A stretch of 64,000 nucleotides of DNA from Trinickia acidisoli (GTDB taxonomy: Bacteria > Pseudomonadota > Gammaproteobacteria > Burkholderiales > Burkholderiaceae), in assembly GCF_017315725.1 (NCBI RefSeq), contig NZ_JAFLRG010000001.1, positions 1,860,001-1,924,000 on the forward strand, in the 5' to 3' direction. Made by a program: the position numbers and the translations under genes. The notes beneath the pieces were generated by a model. That model ran no database searches, had not been told where the DNA came from, and saw only the letters and a list, made by a program, of their open reading frames with translations. Shown in pieces: positions 63,131 through 64,000 of this stretch (positions are counted from its first letter, which is position 1; every line of letters begins with the position of its first letter).

Positions 63131-64000
63131 ATGCATTTTCCCTACCGACTCGAAGCACGCCCTACGCCTTCCCGCGCAATGCGGCTCGCCGTGCCCGTCA
63201 TTGCCGCGGCCTTGACGCTTGCGATCGGCTTCCTCATTTTCGGCCTCGTCGGGCGCGACCCGGTGCAGGCTATGCGCGCGTTCTTCATCGATCCGCTCGC
63301 CGACGTCAACGGCTGGTCGGAATTGCTGCTCAAAGCGTCGCCGCTGTGTCTGATCGGCCTGGGCCTCGCCGTCGGCTATCGCGCGAACGTGTGGAACATA
63401 GGCGCCGAGGGACAGATGCTCGCGGGCGGCATCGCTGCGAGTGGCGTCGCGATTCATTTCGATCAAGCTAGCGGCGCGTGGATTCTGTTCCTGATGATGG
63501 GCGCGGGCATCGTCGGCGGGATGCTATGGGCGTCGATTCCGGCGTTTCTGAAGACGCGCTTCAATACCAACGAGATCTTGACGAGCCTGATGCTGACCTA
63601 CGTGGCGACCCAACTACTGATCTATCTCGTGAGCGGACCTTGGCGCGACCCGCAAGGGATGAACTTCCCGCTCTCGGAGATGTTCTCGGGCGACGCGCTC
63701 TATCCGACGTTCGGCGGCGACTGGCACTGGCACTGGCTGCGCGGAACGCGGCTCAATGCGTCGATCTTCATGACGCTCGCGGCTATCCCGGCGGTGTGGC
63801 TTTTCATGCGCAAAAGCTTCGCGGGGTTTCGGATGAACGTCGGCGGGCTGGCGCCGCTCGCCGGGCGCTACGCGGGCTTTTCCGACTCGCGTACGGTATG
63901 GACTTCGCTGCTCATCAGCGGGGCGCTCGCGGGACTGGCGGGCATGGGCGAGATCGCGGGGCCGATCGGCCAATTGCAGGCGACGTGGTCGCCGGGCTAC
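63131..64000 (+). CDS. nucleoside/purine ABC transporter permease (runs off window)
   Basis: At least 290 residues of an inner-membrane permease beginning at ATG 63131 and open to the window end. A first membrane helix (AVPVIAAALTLAIGFLIFGL) is followed by ANVWNIGAEGQMLAGGIAA, the signature of YufP-like permeases, and FNTNEILTSLMLTYVATQL. It pairs with the ATPase gene 73 bases upstream; the second permease and binding protein would be expected beyond the edge. Confidence 0.9.
   Translation, partial: MHFPYRLEARPTPSRAMRLAVPVIAAALTLAIGFLIFGLVGRDPVQAMRAFFIDPLADVNGWSELLLKASPLCLIGLGLAVGYRANVWNIGAEGQMLAGGIAASGVAIHFDQASGAWILFLMMGAGIVGGMLWASIPAFLKTRFNTNEILTSLMLTYVATQLLIYLVSGPWRDPQGMNFPLSEMFSGDALYPTFGGDWHWHWLRGTRLNASIFMTLAAIPAVWLFMRKSFAGFRMNVGGLAPLAGRYAGFSDSRTVWTSLLISGALAGLAGMGEIAGPIGQLQATWSPGY

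Noticed and set aside
1..64000. CRISPR arrays, rRNA or tRNA genes, intact insertion sequences
   Set aside because: Looked for regular spaced repeats, tRNA-like cloverleaf ends and transposase motifs; none was convincing by eye. A tRNA or short ncRNA could still be missed without a covariance search.

Overview
The window is high-GC bacterial DNA. Its gene content points to Burkholderia sensu lato (Paraburkholderia, Trinickia, Caballeronia or a close relative): many LysR, GntR/FCD and TetR regulators, Kup, a membrane-bound cytochrome-c-type urate oxidase, FlhD, and the order DUF1992-tadA-ldcA. The assignment rests on gene content only. I saw no rRNA, tRNA, CRISPR array or intact insertion sequence.

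Layout. 0-5 kb: a TetR repressor facing an SDR and an F420-reductase-like gene, an autotransporter remnant, a LysR, a LysE-type exporter and a cupin. 5-7 kb: kup. 7.3-8.5 kb: a small basic protein followed by a zeta-toxin-like kinase. 8.6-17.1 kb (minus strand): a complete type I Wadjet plasmid-defence operon, jetA-jetB-jetC-jetD. It is followed 27 bp later, on the same strand, by a 589-residue protein that is not one of the four known subunits. 17.3-25.6 kb: accessory DNA with deletion scars (a truncated RraA-like gene joined to an amidohydrolase tail, a frameshifted AraC piece, a livH start joined to an oxidase fragment, and HxlR and quinone oxidoreductase pieces). Intact genes among them include a GntR regulator, two oxidoreductases, a LivJ-like binding protein and an alanine-racemase-like protein. 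25.6-27.6 kb: a serine hydrolase of the class C beta-lactamase fold and an NTF2-like protein.

27.9-39.5 kb is a dihydroxyacetone module. It holds PTS-type dhaL-dhaM, stand-alone HPr and EI, a small HTH protein, dhaK, an aquaglyceroporin, a second (fused, ATP-type) DhaK-DhaL kinase, a triosephosphate isomerase, a GAPN-like aldehyde dehydrogenase and a chemoreceptor. Read together it takes a triose (or related ketose) through the membrane, phosphorylates it by two routes, isomerises it and oxidises it to 3-phosphoglycerate. A FitAB toxin-antitoxin pair with a clear operator follows.

40.7-49 kb: an exported propeller-like protein, two LysR genes flanking an MDR reductase, a beta-hydroxyacid dehydrogenase, two small conserved proteins, tadA and ldcA. 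49.1-64 kb is a purine/ureide catabolic cluster covering every step from urate to glyoxylate: puuD, hiuH, uraD, a racemase, puuE, alc and allA. It also has a GntR regulator, an NCS1 permease, an 8-oxoguanine-type deaminase, a LysR and the start of a nucleoside/purine ABC transporter that runs off the window. An orphan flhD sits inside this cluster.

The items most worth a second look are the extra gene attached to the Wadjet operon, the orphan flhD, the doubled dihydroxyacetone kinase module, and the series of deletion scars at 2.2-3 kb and 17-26 kb.
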